From the NCBI RefSeq assembly GCF_023015865.1, contig NZ_JALKBC010000007.1:1-64000 (forward strand): a DNA stretch of 64,000 nt, given 5' to 3'. Below are positions 55,707-63,661 of the stretch, in pieces. The DNA is from Arenibacter sp. F26102. GTDB taxonomy: Bacteria > Bacteroidota > Bacteroidia > Flavobacteriales > Flavobacteriaceae. The translations under genes were made by a program, and so were the position numbers. The notes beneath the pieces are model-generated. The model saw only the letters and a program-made list of their open reading frames with translations. It was not told the DNA's origin and searched no databases. The number at the start of each line of letters is the position of its first letter. The first letter of the stretch is position 1.

Positions 55707-56855
55707 ATGACGGAATTCCCAAAAAAATTGACGGAAAAACTCACCGAAAGACAGGCTAACAATGCCCTTCGAAAGTTGCCCGTACCCAATGGTTTGATTG
55801 ATTTTTCCTCTAATGATTATTTAGGGTTTGCCAAAAACGGGACCATTTTTAAAAATACCTCCTGCATTTTGGAAAAGAAAGGTATCAATGACAATGGTGC
55901 TTCTGGATCAAGGTTGTTAACAGGTAATAGCGAACTATATGGGGAGTTGGAAGATTTGTTGGCGGATTTTTTTGGTTCCGGGGCTGCCCTAATCTTCAAT
56001 TCGGGCTACGATGCCAATATCGGATTTTTTAGTGCCGTGCCCCAACGGACAGATGTTGTTTTTTATGACGAACTGTCCCACGCCAGTATTCGGGATGGCA
56101 TAGGTTTGGGCCGGGCACAAAGCTTTAAGTTTAAACACAACTCTGTGGAAGATTTAAGTCGACAGATTGATCGTGTACGGGAAGGCAAACTGGATAGCGA
56201 TATTTACGTGGTTACGGAGTCGGTTTTTTCCATGGATGGGGATTCACCGGATTTGGAGGCATTTGTAGCCTTATGCCAAACCAAGGGGGCTTATTTAGTA
56301 ATCGATGAAGCCCATGCCGTAGGGGTGTTTGGTAGGAAGGGAGAAGGATTGATCTATGAACTTGGTCTTCAAGACAAGGTATTTGCCAGGATTGTCACCT
56401 TTGGGAAGGCGATGGGTTGCCATGGTGCGGCCATCTTGGGGAGTGATGCCCTTAAAAGTTATTTGGTGAATTTTGCACGCAGTTTTATTTATACAACGGG
56501 AATGCCTCCGCATTCCTTGGCGACGATACTGTCCGCCTGTGAACATGTATCGGCAACAAACAAGGAGCAAAATCAGCTTAGGACGAATATTGAATTTTTT
56601 AAAAGTGAATTGAAGGTCCATAACCTTCAGTCCTATTTTATCCCAAGTAATTCCGCCGTACATTGTTGTTTGGTGGAAGGCAATGAAAAAGTAAAGAAAT
56701 GGTCGCAGCAATTACAGGAGAATGGGTTTGATATTAAACCTATAATGTCGCCCACCGTTCCAAAAGGGAAGGAGCGTTTGCGATTTTGTCTGCATAGTTT
56801 TAATACGGAACAGGAAATTAACGAGGTGCTTTTACAATTGTCCAACTTATTTTAA
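55707..56855 (+). CDS. bioF: 8-amino-7-oxononanoate synthase
   Basis: Condenses a pimeloyl thioester with alanine, the first step of the biotin ring. The 382-residue PLP enzyme has DFSSNDYLGFA near the start, SGSRLLTGN, IDEAHAVGVFG and the PLP lysine in TFGKAMGCHGAAI (about 234), all typical of alpha-oxoamine synthases. Context with bioD, bioA and bioB decides BioF over related enzymes such as glycine C-acetyltransferase. The next gene starts four bases later. It is the first gene of the operon. Confidence 0.94.
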   Translation: MTEFPKKLTEKLTERQANNALRKLPVPNGLIDFSSNDYLGFAKNGTIFKNTSCILEKKGINDNGASGSRLLTGNSELYGELEDLLADFFGSGAALIFNSGYDANIGFFSAVPQRTDVVFYDELSHASIRDGIGLGRAQSFKFKHNSVEDLSRQIDRVREGKLDSDIYVVTESVFSMDGDSPDLEAFVALCQTKGAYLVIDEAHAVGVFGRKGEGLIYELGLQDKVFARIVTFGKAMGCHGAAILGSDALKSYLVNFARSFIYTTGMPPHSLATILSACEHVSATNKEQNQLRTNIEFFKSELKVHNLQSYFIPSNSAVHCCLVEGNEKVKKWSQQLQENGFDIKPIMSPTVPKGKERLRFCLHSFNTEQEINEVLLQLSNLF

Positions 56856-56859
56856 CATC

Positions 56860-57246
56860 ATGGAGAAACAAGAATTTTATACCCTGGCCGCTTTTGAATA
56901 TGTAGCCGATGTACAAATATTAAAGGGCCGCCTTATGTCGGACGGTATTCCTGTTTTCCTGAGGGATGAGAACACCCTTAACTCCGATCCCTTGATCAGC
57001 AATGCCATAGGTGGAGTAAAGCTTCAGGTGTATTACTCCGATAAGGACAGAGCAACTGAAATTTACAATGAAATAAGGTCTTACGCCATGGATGATCATG
57101 GAAATTTGAGAATCTGTCCCAATTGTAAGGCCCAAAGAATGGAAATATATTTTAACAGGAGAGGACTATTTTATAAACTTTTTCCATTTTTTGAAAAAAG
57201 AAAGTATAAATGTCTAAATTGTGAGTTTATAACAGAACCAAACTAG
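56860..57246 (+). CDS. DUF2007 protein with zinc ribbon
   Basis: A 128-residue cytoplasmic protein. The N-terminal part (AAFEYVADVQILKGRLMSDG...) is the DUF2007 domain, a PII-like signal-transducing fold; the C-terminal part has two CxxC pairs (CPNCKA and CLNCEF) that would bind zinc. Its position between bioF (4-base gap) and bioD (1-base gap) ties it to biotin synthesis, but no role in that pathway is known to me. It may regulate or scaffold the enzymes. Confidence 0.82.
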   Translation: MEKQEFYTLAAFEYVADVQILKGRLMSDGIPVFLRDENTLNSDPLISNAIGGVKLQVYYSDKDRATEIYNEIRSYAMDDHGNLRICPNCKAQRMEIYFNRRGLFYKLFPFFEKRKYKCLNCEFITEPN

Positions 57247-57247
57247 A

Positions 57248-57859
57248 ATGAAGCAATTTTTTGTAACAGGAATATCCACAGATGTAGGAAAAACAATTAC
57301 CTCTGCCGTTATGGTGGAGGCCTTGGAGGCAGATTATTGGAAACCAGTCCAAACAGGGGACGAATCCGATAGCGAAACAATTTCCGAATTAATTTCAAAT
57401 AGCAAAACGGTAATACATAAAAGTAGCTACTCTCTAAAAGCGCCAATTAGTCCACATGCGGCAGCGGCTCTTGAGGGGGTTTATATAGACCACAATAAAA
57501 TCCAGGAGCCCAAAACAGAGAACCATATGGTAATCGAAGGGGCGGGTGGTGTATTGGTGCCACTGAACGATTCCGATACCTTACTGGATATTATTATGCC
57601 CACTTATTACGTAATTGTAGTGGTGAAGCACTATTTGGGCAGTATTAACCATTCCCTATTGACCATTAAATGGCTTTTGTTAAAAGGTTATGATGTGGCC
57701 GTTGTTTTTAACGGAGAGCCTAATTCCGCCTCTGAGGATATTATTTCCAAGATTACGGGAGTCTCTGTGCTTGGAAGAATTGGACAAGAATCATCCATGA
57801 CCAAGGAAGTTATTAAGAAATACGCGGAAGAATTGCGTCCTGCACTTATTGCATTGTAA
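57248..57859 (+). CDS. bioD: Dethiobiotin synthase
   Basis: Closes the ureido ring of dethiobiotin from 7,8-diaminononanoate, CO2 and ATP. In the 203-residue protein the P-loop is GISTDVGKT (8-16), followed by YWKPVQTGD (substrate-binding lysine) and VIEGAGGVLVPL, each typical of BioD. A little shorter than E. coli BioD (about 225). Starts one base after the DUF2007 stop, in the same operon; the following 138 bases precede bioA. Confidence 0.94.
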   Translation: MKQFFVTGISTDVGKTITSAVMVEALEADYWKPVQTGDESDSETISELISNSKTVIHKSSYSLKAPISPHAAAALEGVYIDHNKIQEPKTENHMVIEGAGGVLVPLNDSDTLLDIIMPTYYVIVVVKHYLGSINHSLLTIKWLLLKGYDVAVVFNGEPNSASEDIISKITGVSVLGRIGQESSMTKEVIKKYAEELRPALIAL

Positions 57860-57997
57860 TTTCTTTGGTCGGTGAAATAATTACTTGGAATAATTCAGGA
57901 TTATCGTTTCGTTTTACTTCTAAATGAAATAGGATCGGGATAGTGTTTTTAGTCATTATTCCCCATCTTTGCACTTCTATTTAAAAAGGATATTCAA

Positions 57998-59266
57998 TTG
58001 AAAAGTCTTTCGGAAAGGGATCAAAAGCACCTTTGGCACCCACTTACGCAACACAAACTGCATCCTAAAATGCTTGGCATTGTCAAGGCTAAAGGGGTCG
58101 TTTTGTACGATGAGCAGGGCAAGGAATACATAGACGGCATTTCCTCTTGGTATACCTGTATGTACGGGCATTGTAATGATGCCATAATAGCTAAGGTCTA
58201 CGCTCAAATGCAACAGTTGGATCAGGTGGTCTTTAGTGGATTTACACACGAACCTGCCATTGCGCTTTCTGAAGCACTAATTTCATTGTTGCCATCCAAT
58301 CAGGAGAAATTGTTTTTTTCGGACAACGGTTCCACTTCAACCGAGATAGGGATAAAGATGGCCTTGCAGTATCACCATAATAAAGGGAAAAAGCGGACTG
58401 TTTTATTGGCTTTTGAAGATGGTTTTCATGGCGATACTTTCGGTGCGATGTCCGTTTCCAGCTTATCCGTATATAACGGCCCTTTTGAAGATTATTTTAT
58501 TGATGTAAAAAGGATTCCTGTTCCTACGGATGACAATATTGGGAGTCTATTGCATGAATTGGAAAAGACCTTAGATCTTGATGCCATAGCCGGATTTATC
58601 TATGAGCCCCTGGTGCAGGGAGCGGCAGCCATGAAAATGCACAGGGCAGAACATTTGGAGAAAATTTTAAAAGTGATAAAGTCCCATGGGGTACTGGCCA
58701 TAGCCGATGAGGTAATGACGGGATTTGGGAAGACGGGAAGGCACTTTGCCTCCGATTATATGGTGGTAAAGCCAGATATTATATGTATGTCCAAGGCCCT
58801 TACGGCAGGAATGTTGCCAATGGCCGTGACGAGTTGTACCCAGGAAGTTTACGATGCCTTTTATAGTGATGAAATTGCAAAGGGGCTTTTTCATGGTCAT
58901 ACCTATACCGCAAATCCCTTGGCATGTGCCGCTGCCTTGGCGGGGATTGAATTGTTGACATCAGAGGGAATTCAAAAAAATATAGGTCAAATAATACAGT
59001 GGCACCAGGAGTTTGATGCCGAAATAAAAGATCACCCCAAAGTAGCGTCCACTAGGCAAATTGGGATTATCTACGCGCTGGACCTTAATATTGCCATGGA
59101 GCGCTATGGAAATGTTAGGGACAGACTGTTCAAGCATTTTATGGATTCGGGGGTTTTTCTTAGGCCTCTTGGAAATACCATATACATTTTGGCGCCCTAT
59201 ATCACGACCAAGGAGCAAATGCAAAAAATCTACAACAGTATAAAGGAAGTTCTTAATTCATTTTAA
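57998..59266 (+). CDS. bioA: Adenosylmethionine-8-amino-7-oxononanoate aminotransferase
   Basis: Transfers an amino group from S-adenosylmethionine to 7-keto-8-aminopelargonate. The 422-residue class III aminotransferase has HLWHPLTQHK near the start, GISSWYTCMYGHCN, the aspartate in IADEVMTGFGKTG, and the PLP lysine in CMSKALTAGMLP (about 266), characteristic of BioA. Translation begins at TTG (57998); no nearby in-frame ATG gives the conserved beginning. A CATCTTTG string at 57967-57974 could be a second promoter. The ketoacyl synthase gene starts three bases after its stop. Confidence 0.94.
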   Translation: MKSLSERDQKHLWHPLTQHKLHPKMLGIVKAKGVVLYDEQGKEYIDGISSWYTCMYGHCNDAIIAKVYAQMQQLDQVVFSGFTHEPAIALSEALISLLPSNQEKLFFSDNGSTSTEIGIKMALQYHHNKGKKRTVLLAFEDGFHGDTFGAMSVSSLSVYNGPFEDYFIDVKRIPVPTDDNIGSLLHELEKTLDLDAIAGFIYEPLVQGAAAMKMHRAEHLEKILKVIKSHGVLAIADEVMTGFGKTGRHFASDYMVVKPDIICMSKALTAGMLPMAVTSCTQEVYDAFYSDEIAKGLFHGHTYTANPLACAAALAGIELLTSEGIQKNIGQIIQWHQEFDAEIKDHPKVASTRQIGIIYALDLNIAMERYGNVRDRLFKHFMDSGVFLRPLGNTIYILAPYITTKEQMQKIYNSIKEVLNSF

Positions 59267-59269
59267 ATT

Positions 59270-60445
59270 ATGCAGAACGAACCTATTTTTATTACGGCAT
59301 TATCTTCCATCTCTCCTTTGGGAACTTTCTTGAATGAGACCTGGGAAAATTATAAACTTCCGGACCATTGTTTACAACAAATGAACTATGGCGATCTAAC
59401 GGCCTGGGGTTCCGCCTTAACCAAAGATGCACAACAGAAGATATTGGAATTAAAAAATTCGGATTCCAAATATAAAAACTTGGACCCTTCTGTGCTATAC
59501 GCCATTTATGCCTCCAGGGAAGCCATAGGTCAAGCGGGTTGGAAGGATGGCAATTTTGGGGTAAACATTGGATCTTCTAGAGGTGCAACCGGACTTTTTG
59601 AAAAATACCATAGCGAATTTATTCGAAACGGGGAGGCCTCTACCTTATCTTCCCCTACCACCACTTTGGGGAATATTTCCTCATGGGTGGCCCATGATCT
59701 GCAGACCCAAGGCCCTGAAATATCACATTCCATTACTTGTTCCACTGCCCTGCATTCCCTCTTGAACGGGGTGGCATGGTTGAAAAGTGGTATGGCCAAT
59801 AAATTTTTGGTAGGGGGCAGCGAGGCGCCATTAACGCCCTTTACCATTGCACAGATGAAGGCCTTAAAAGTTTATTCGCGGTATGCTGCCAACGACCCTA
59901 GTGGTTATCCTTGTCGTGCCTTGGATCTGGACAAGAAACAGAATACTATGGTTTTGGGTGAAGCTGCTTCCATGGCCTGTTTGGAGAAGGGCAATATTCA
60001 AAATGCCCTTGCCCGTATTGAAGGCCTGGGATACGCTACTGAAATACTGGAGCACAATATTAGCATTTCCTCTGATGCCGTTTGTTTTCAGCGATCCATG
60101 AAAATGGCTATGGGCGGGATAGATTCCAAGGAGGTAGATGTGGTGGTAATGCATGCTCCGGGAACCATTAAAGGGGATTTGTCAGAAGTGGCGGCTATCA
60201 AGAAAATATTTGGAAAAGACATGCCAGCCTTGACCACCAACAAGTGGAAAGTAGGGCATTCCTTTGGTGCCTCGGGAATGTTGAGTTTGGAATTGGCGGT
60301 GTTGATGTTGCAACATCAAAAGTTTATAGGAGTGCCATATGTGGAGTACGATGCTATGCCAAAACAGATCAACAGAGTAATGGTAAATGCAGTGGGTTTT
60401 GGAGGGAATGCGGTGAGTATTTTATTGGGTAGGATTGACTTGTGA
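59270..60445 (+). CDS. Beta-ketoacyl synthase of the biotin operon
   Basis: A 391-residue condensing enzyme of the KAS I/II type. The Cys-His-His triad is intact: ITCSTAL (Cys157), VMHAPGT (His295) and VGHSFGASG (His330); GEAASMACLEKG and VNAVGFGGNAVSILLG match the family. Placement three bases after bioA suggests a role in building the pimeloyl precursor, possibly replacing or supporting the BioC/BioH or BioZ steps that are absent from this window. That role is inferred from position only. A diverged copy of the last 70 bases recurs at 61133-61199. Confidence 0.9.
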   Translation: MQNEPIFITALSSISPLGTFLNETWENYKLPDHCLQQMNYGDLTAWGSALTKDAQQKILELKNSDSKYKNLDPSVLYAIYASREAIGQAGWKDGNFGVNIGSSRGATGLFEKYHSEFIRNGEASTLSSPTTTLGNISSWVAHDLQTQGPEISHSITCSTALHSLLNGVAWLKSGMANKFLVGGSEAPLTPFTIAQMKALKVYSRYAANDPSGYPCRALDLDKKQNTMVLGEAASMACLEKGNIQNALARIEGLGYATEILEHNISISSDAVCFQRSMKMAMGGIDSKEVDVVVMHAPGTIKGDLSEVAAIKKIFGKDMPALTTNKWKVGHSFGASGMLSLELAVLMLQHQKFIGVPYVEYDAMPKQINRVMVNAVGFGGNAVSILLGRIDL

Positions 60446-60543
60446 AAGCAATCAGAAGGAAAAAATATCTATTGTGCCAAACTATTGGTGGAAGTACTCA
60501 TTATAAATTCTACTGATGATTATGAATTGGCCTGGAATTAGAA

Positions 60544-60837
60544 TTATTTCTTCTTTTTATTAGGATTTTGCCAAGTATTGAATACGGAATAAACAATCAC
60601 TTTTTTATTGGTGATTTCATATATAATTAAGAATGGAAAGCGTTTTATAAATGCTTCTCTGTAGGGTTTACGTTTTTGGGGAAAGCATTTGGGATTGGCT
60701 ATAATTCGTTTAAAATAGAAATCCAAATGTTCCAAGAATTCCTCGCCTAAACCAATTCTTTTTTCCTCGTAATAGAGATAGGCTTCAATAATTTCTAGAT
60801 TGGCATCGTTTATAACCTCTAAACTATATGCCATCAT
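60544..60837 (-). CDS. RelE/ParE-superfamily toxin
   Basis: A 97-residue small basic protein (MMAYSLEVINDANLEI...). The RelE/ParE pattern is visible: an N-terminal beta strand then helix (EIIEAYLYYEEKRIGLG EEFLEHLDFYF), NPKCFPQKRKPYREAFIKRF and a final hydrophobic strand pair FLIIYEI...KVIVYSVFNT. It is probably an mRNA interferase or gyrase inhibitor held by the antitoxin. Start at 60837 or 60834; either overlaps the antitoxin stop (ATGATGG), which means coupled translation with the antitoxin made first. Confidence 0.85.
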   Translation of the reverse strand: MMAYSLEVINDANLEIIEAYLYYEEKRIGLGEEFLEHLDFYFKRIIANPKCFPQKRKPYREAFIKRFPFLIIYEITNKKVIVYSVFNTWQNPNKKKK

Positions 60838-61070
60838 TGAGTAGCATTTCTGGCGTTTTGTTTGACTTGTTCCCAAGTTAATGAATTACTTTCTTCATTG
60901 ACATGGGCTTCCTTACGCTTATCGATCATTTGATATTGTTCTTCGCTTAAAGTAAACTCTTGCTCGTCATTTTGATAGCTTTCCACTAATGCTTTAATCA
61001 TTTTTAAAAGCCTTATGTCTGCCTTATCTATATACTCTCGGACCGTATTTCTTAAATCGATGCTTGCCAT
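60834..61070 (-). CDS. Antitoxin of the RelE/ParE-type pair
   Basis: A 78-residue acidic protein (MASIDLRNTVREYIDKADIR...) with an N-terminal amphipathic helix pattern and a C-terminal segment (LTWEQVKQNARNATQ) that would wrap the toxin. This resembles addiction-module antitoxins of the flavobacterial HigA-less ParD/StbD-like group. I chose ATG at 61070, because the longer frame (to 61115) starts in the preceding AT-rich promoter; a TATCTTTA string at 61093-61100 (minus strand) could be that promoter. Its stop overlaps the toxin start. Confidence 0.8.
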   Translation of the reverse strand: MASIDLRNTVREYIDKADIRLLKMIKALVESYQNDEQEFTLSEEQYQMIDKRKEAHVNEESNSLTWEQVKQNARNATQ

Positions 61071-61103
61071 AATAATTTCTAATTTCTTAAAGTAAAGATA
61101 CAA

Positions 61104-61205
61104 TTTATGTTCCAAAAGTTTCTTTCCATTGGGATCAATAAAGTAATGGTAAACGCAGTGGGTTTTGGAGGGAATGCGGTGAGTATTCTTATTGGAAGAC
61201 CTTAA
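61104..61205 (+). pseudogene. Orphan 3' end of a beta-ketoacyl synthase gene
   Basis: The frame reads ...FQKFLSIGINKVMVNAVGFGG..., ending SILIGRP and TAA at 61203-61205. The core (61133-61199) matches the end of the intact synthase gene (60367-60433) at almost all bases, and QKF just before it matches QKF of the intact gene, with the intervening segment deleted. No start or catalytic part is present, so this is a gene relic. It lies directly beyond the toxin-antitoxin pair, in the same direction as the intact gene. Confidence 0.85.
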
Positions 61206-61447
61206 TTCCTTTTAAATAGGGATTTATTGGTTTGTATACAGTCCTTTTCTAACTAATCAAATATTTAATAAGCCCTTATTAAATAGCATTATCTAATAAT
61301 TTAGGAATCGATTTTTGCAATTTCTGCAGATTATAGGTTATTTTTGACGCTTAAATCGATGTTGGCTTAGGGATTGCAGCGGCATCCTTTTTATGTTTAC
61401 CGCGCCTGGCGAAGGTAGACTGAAAAAGATATAGCGAATAAGCCCGA

Positions 61448-61546
61448 CCCCGACTTCCTTGCCCTCTCCTGCAAGGTGTAGACCTACAAGGTCTTCAAGA
61501 CCTTGCAGGTCCTCCTTGTAGGTGTTGGGAGAGAAGGAAGTCGGGG
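61448..61546. repeat. Large palindromic element upstream of bioB
   Basis: Outer arms 61448-61460 (CCCCGACTTCCTT) and 61534-61546 are perfectly complementary; CTCTCC/GGAGAG extends the stem inward. Inside, 61469-61477 pairs with 61500-61508 and 61482-61491 with 61514-61523, in the order A B A' B', so these two pairings exclude each other or form a pseudoknot; a short hairpin AAGGTCTT/AAGACCTT (61488-61504) is a third choice. It ends 22 bases before the bioB ATG. It may be a mobile palindromic repeat, or an attenuator. Confidence 0.75.
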
Positions 61547-61568
61547 AAAGCCCCAAGAACTAAAATGT

Positions 61569-62663
61569 ATGAGCGAAGTAAGACATAACTGGACCAAACA
61601 GGAAATACTGGATATTTACAACAAACCCTTTATGGAGCTGCTTTACGAGGCGGCTACAGTACACAGGGAAAACCATGATCCCAATACGGTTCAGGTATCC
61701 ACTTTGTTATCCATTAAAACGGGAGGTTGTCCTGAGGATTGCGGTTATTGTCCACAGGCTGCACGTTACCACACCAAAGTGGAGGGCAACGACCTTATGA
61801 GTGTTTCCCAAGTAAAGGCTCAGGCCTTACGTGCCAAAACAGCAGGAAGCTCCAGGGTGTGTATGGGAGCTGCATGGAGAAATGTTAAGGACGGACCAGA
61901 GTTTGATCAGGTATTGGAAATGGTACGTACCATTAACAAGCTGGATATGGAGGTTTGCTGTACCTTGGGAATGATTACCGAGAACCAAGCACATCGTTTG
62001 GCGGAAGCTGGACTATATGCATACAACCATAATTTGGATACTTCCGAGGACTATTATAAAGATGTTATTTCTACCCGTGCTTTTAAAGATCGTTTAGATA
62101 CAATAGACAACGTGCGCAAGAGTAATGTTACCGTTTGTAGCGGTGGGATTATTGGTATGGGCGAGGCTTTGGAAGATAGGGCGGGTATGTTGGTGGCGCT
62201 TTCCACCTTGGACCCACAACCAGAATCCGTGCCGATCAATGCCCTAGTGGCCGTTGAAGGTACCCCTATGGCGGACCTACCTCCCATTCCAATTTGGGAT
62301 ATGGTACGTATGGTGGCCACTACCAGAATTATTATGCCCGAAACCCAGGTTCGGCTATCTGCTGGTCGTACACAAATGAGCAGGGAAGGGCAGGCTATGT
62401 GTTTCTTTGCTGGGGCCAATTCTATTTTTGCCGGGGATAAGTTGCTTACTACTCCCAATCCAGATGTAAATGAGGATATGGCCATGTTTAAGCTATTGGG
62501 ATTAAATCCACAAAAAGCTTTTACCAAGGTTTCCCAACCCCAAACTGTAGAAGCTGAGGATTCACAGTATCAAGGCAAGGGCGAAAAACCAAAATGGACC
62601 AGACCGGGACATACCATTGATCGAAATGAAGCTGCTAAAAAGAAGGCCAATCTAACAGAGTAA
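61569..62663 (+). CDS. bioB: Biotin synthase (radical SAM)
   Basis: Inserts sulfur into dethiobiotin to form biotin. In the 364-residue protein the radical-SAM triad is GGCPEDCGYCPQ (Cys54, Cys58, Cys61) and the rest follows BioB: AGSSRVCMGAAWR, VCCTLGMI, AYNHNLDTSEDYY, CSGGIIGMGE and RLSAGR (arginine ligand of the second cluster). The ATG at 61569 (MSEVRHNWTK) is preferred to a frame beginning inside the palindrome, because it gives the usual length. The palindrome ending 22 bases upstream may influence expression. It is separated from the rest of the biotin genes by the toxin-antitoxin insertion. Confidence 0.96.
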   Translation: MSEVRHNWTKQEILDIYNKPFMELLYEAATVHRENHDPNTVQVSTLLSIKTGGCPEDCGYCPQAARYHTKVEGNDLMSVSQVKAQALRAKTAGSSRVCMGAAWRNVKDGPEFDQVLEMVRTINKLDMEVCCTLGMITENQAHRLAEAGLYAYNHNLDTSEDYYKDVISTRAFKDRLDTIDNVRKSNVTVCSGGIIGMGEALEDRAGMLVALSTLDPQPESVPINALVAVEGTPMADLPPIPIWDMVRMVATTRIIMPETQVRLSAGRTQMSREGQAMCFFAGANSIFAGDKLLTTPNPDVNEDMAMFKLLGLNPQKAFTKVSQPQTVEAEDSQYQGKGEKPKWTRPGHTIDRNEAAKKKANLTE

Positions 62664-62707
62664 TATGGTGTTGGAATATATGGTAAAGTAAATTATGTTA
62701 GGTTTTT

Positions 62708-62715
62708 TAACTTTG
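62708..62715 (+). promoter_or_regulatory. -7 promoter element (TAACTTTG) of the cupin gene
   Basis: Exact TAnnTTTG match 23 bases before the TTG start codon. No -33 TTG at 19 bases. Confidence 0.4.
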
Positions 62716-62738
62716 CTAGCTTAAACAATCAGATTACA

Positions 62739-63596
62739 TTGAACTTAAAGGAGATTCCAAGGGTAGCGAATATTACCAAAGAAGAGTTTCTCAATAACTA
62801 TTTTAAGCCACAGAAACCTGTGGTTATAGAAAAGTGTATTGAGGAATGGCCAGCCTATACCAAATGGAATTTTGATTATATGGGGGAAGTGGCAGGTAAT
62901 AAGACAGTGCCACTTTATGATGATCGCCCGGTGCATTACAAGGATGGCTTTAATGAGCCTCATGCTACAATGAAAATGTATGATTATCTGGACCTATTGC
63001 AAAAGGAGCCCACAAAATATCGCATATTTCTATGGAATATCCTTAAGGAGGCGCCAGAGCTGCAAAAGGATTATTCTTTCCCCGATTTTGGTTTGAACCT
63101 AATGAAAGGCCTACCTATGCTTTTCTTTGGAGGGACCAATTCCCATACGTTTATGCACTACGATATTGATCTGGCCAATATATTTCATTTTCATTTTGCT
63201 GGGAAAAAGGAGGTCATTCTTTTTTCACAGTCACAAAATAAACACTTGTACAAAGTTCCACATTCCTTGATTACCCATGAAAGCATAGATTTTTCCAATC
63301 CCGATTATAAAAAGTGGCCTGCCTTAAAAAATGCCACCGGATTTAAAACCCGTTTGGAACATGGCGAAGTGTTGTATATGCCGGAAGGGTATTGGCACTA
63401 TATGAAGTATCTTAGTCCGGGATTTTCCATGAGTTTACGTGCTTTGGCCAGAAACCCGGTAAATTTAGGTAAGGCTTTTTACAATGTATTGGTAATGCGC
63501 TACTACGATAATATAATGAGAAGGCTAAAAGGGCAGGAGTGGATCGATTGGAAGAATGAGCAGGCCATTGAAAGAACAAATAAGCAGTTATCTTAG
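62739..63596 (+). CDS. Cupin-like (JmjC-related) iron/2-oxoglutarate oxygenase
   Basis: A 285-residue cytoplasmic protein of the cupin_8 / JmjC-like group. The iron ligands are FMHYDIDLANIFHFHFAG (His140, Asp142) and MPEGYWHYMKY (His about 219), with KPVVIEKCIEEWPAY at the N terminus as in related protein or RNA hydroxylases. Substrate unknown. It begins at TTG (62739), with no better ATG, and lies 75 bases after bioB on the same strand, with its own TAACTTTG box between. Confidence 0.88.
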   Translation: MNLKEIPRVANITKEEFLNNYFKPQKPVVIEKCIEEWPAYTKWNFDYMGEVAGNKTVPLYDDRPVHYKDGFNEPHATMKMYDYLDLLQKEPTKYRIFLWNILKEAPELQKDYSFPDFGLNLMKGLPMLFFGGTNSHTFMHYDIDLANIFHFHFAGKKEVILFSQSQNKHLYKVPHSLITHESIDFSNPDYKKWPALKNATGFKTRLEHGEVLYMPEGYWHYMKYLSPGFSMSLRALARNPVNLGKAFYNVLVMRYYDNIMRRLKGQEWIDWKNEQAIERTNKQLS

Positions 63597-63618
63597 GGAT
63601 TTTATTTGTGGAAAGGAA

Positions 63619-63626
63619 TATCTTTG
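63619..63626 (+). promoter_or_regulatory. -7 promoter element (TATCTTTG)
   Basis: Exact TAnnTTTG match 36 bases before the ATG of the following outer-membrane protein gene. A clear -33 at 19 bases is not seen. Confidence 0.4.
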
Positions 63627-63661
63627 TCCCCTTTAATTAAAATTATAATTCTAATACAACT

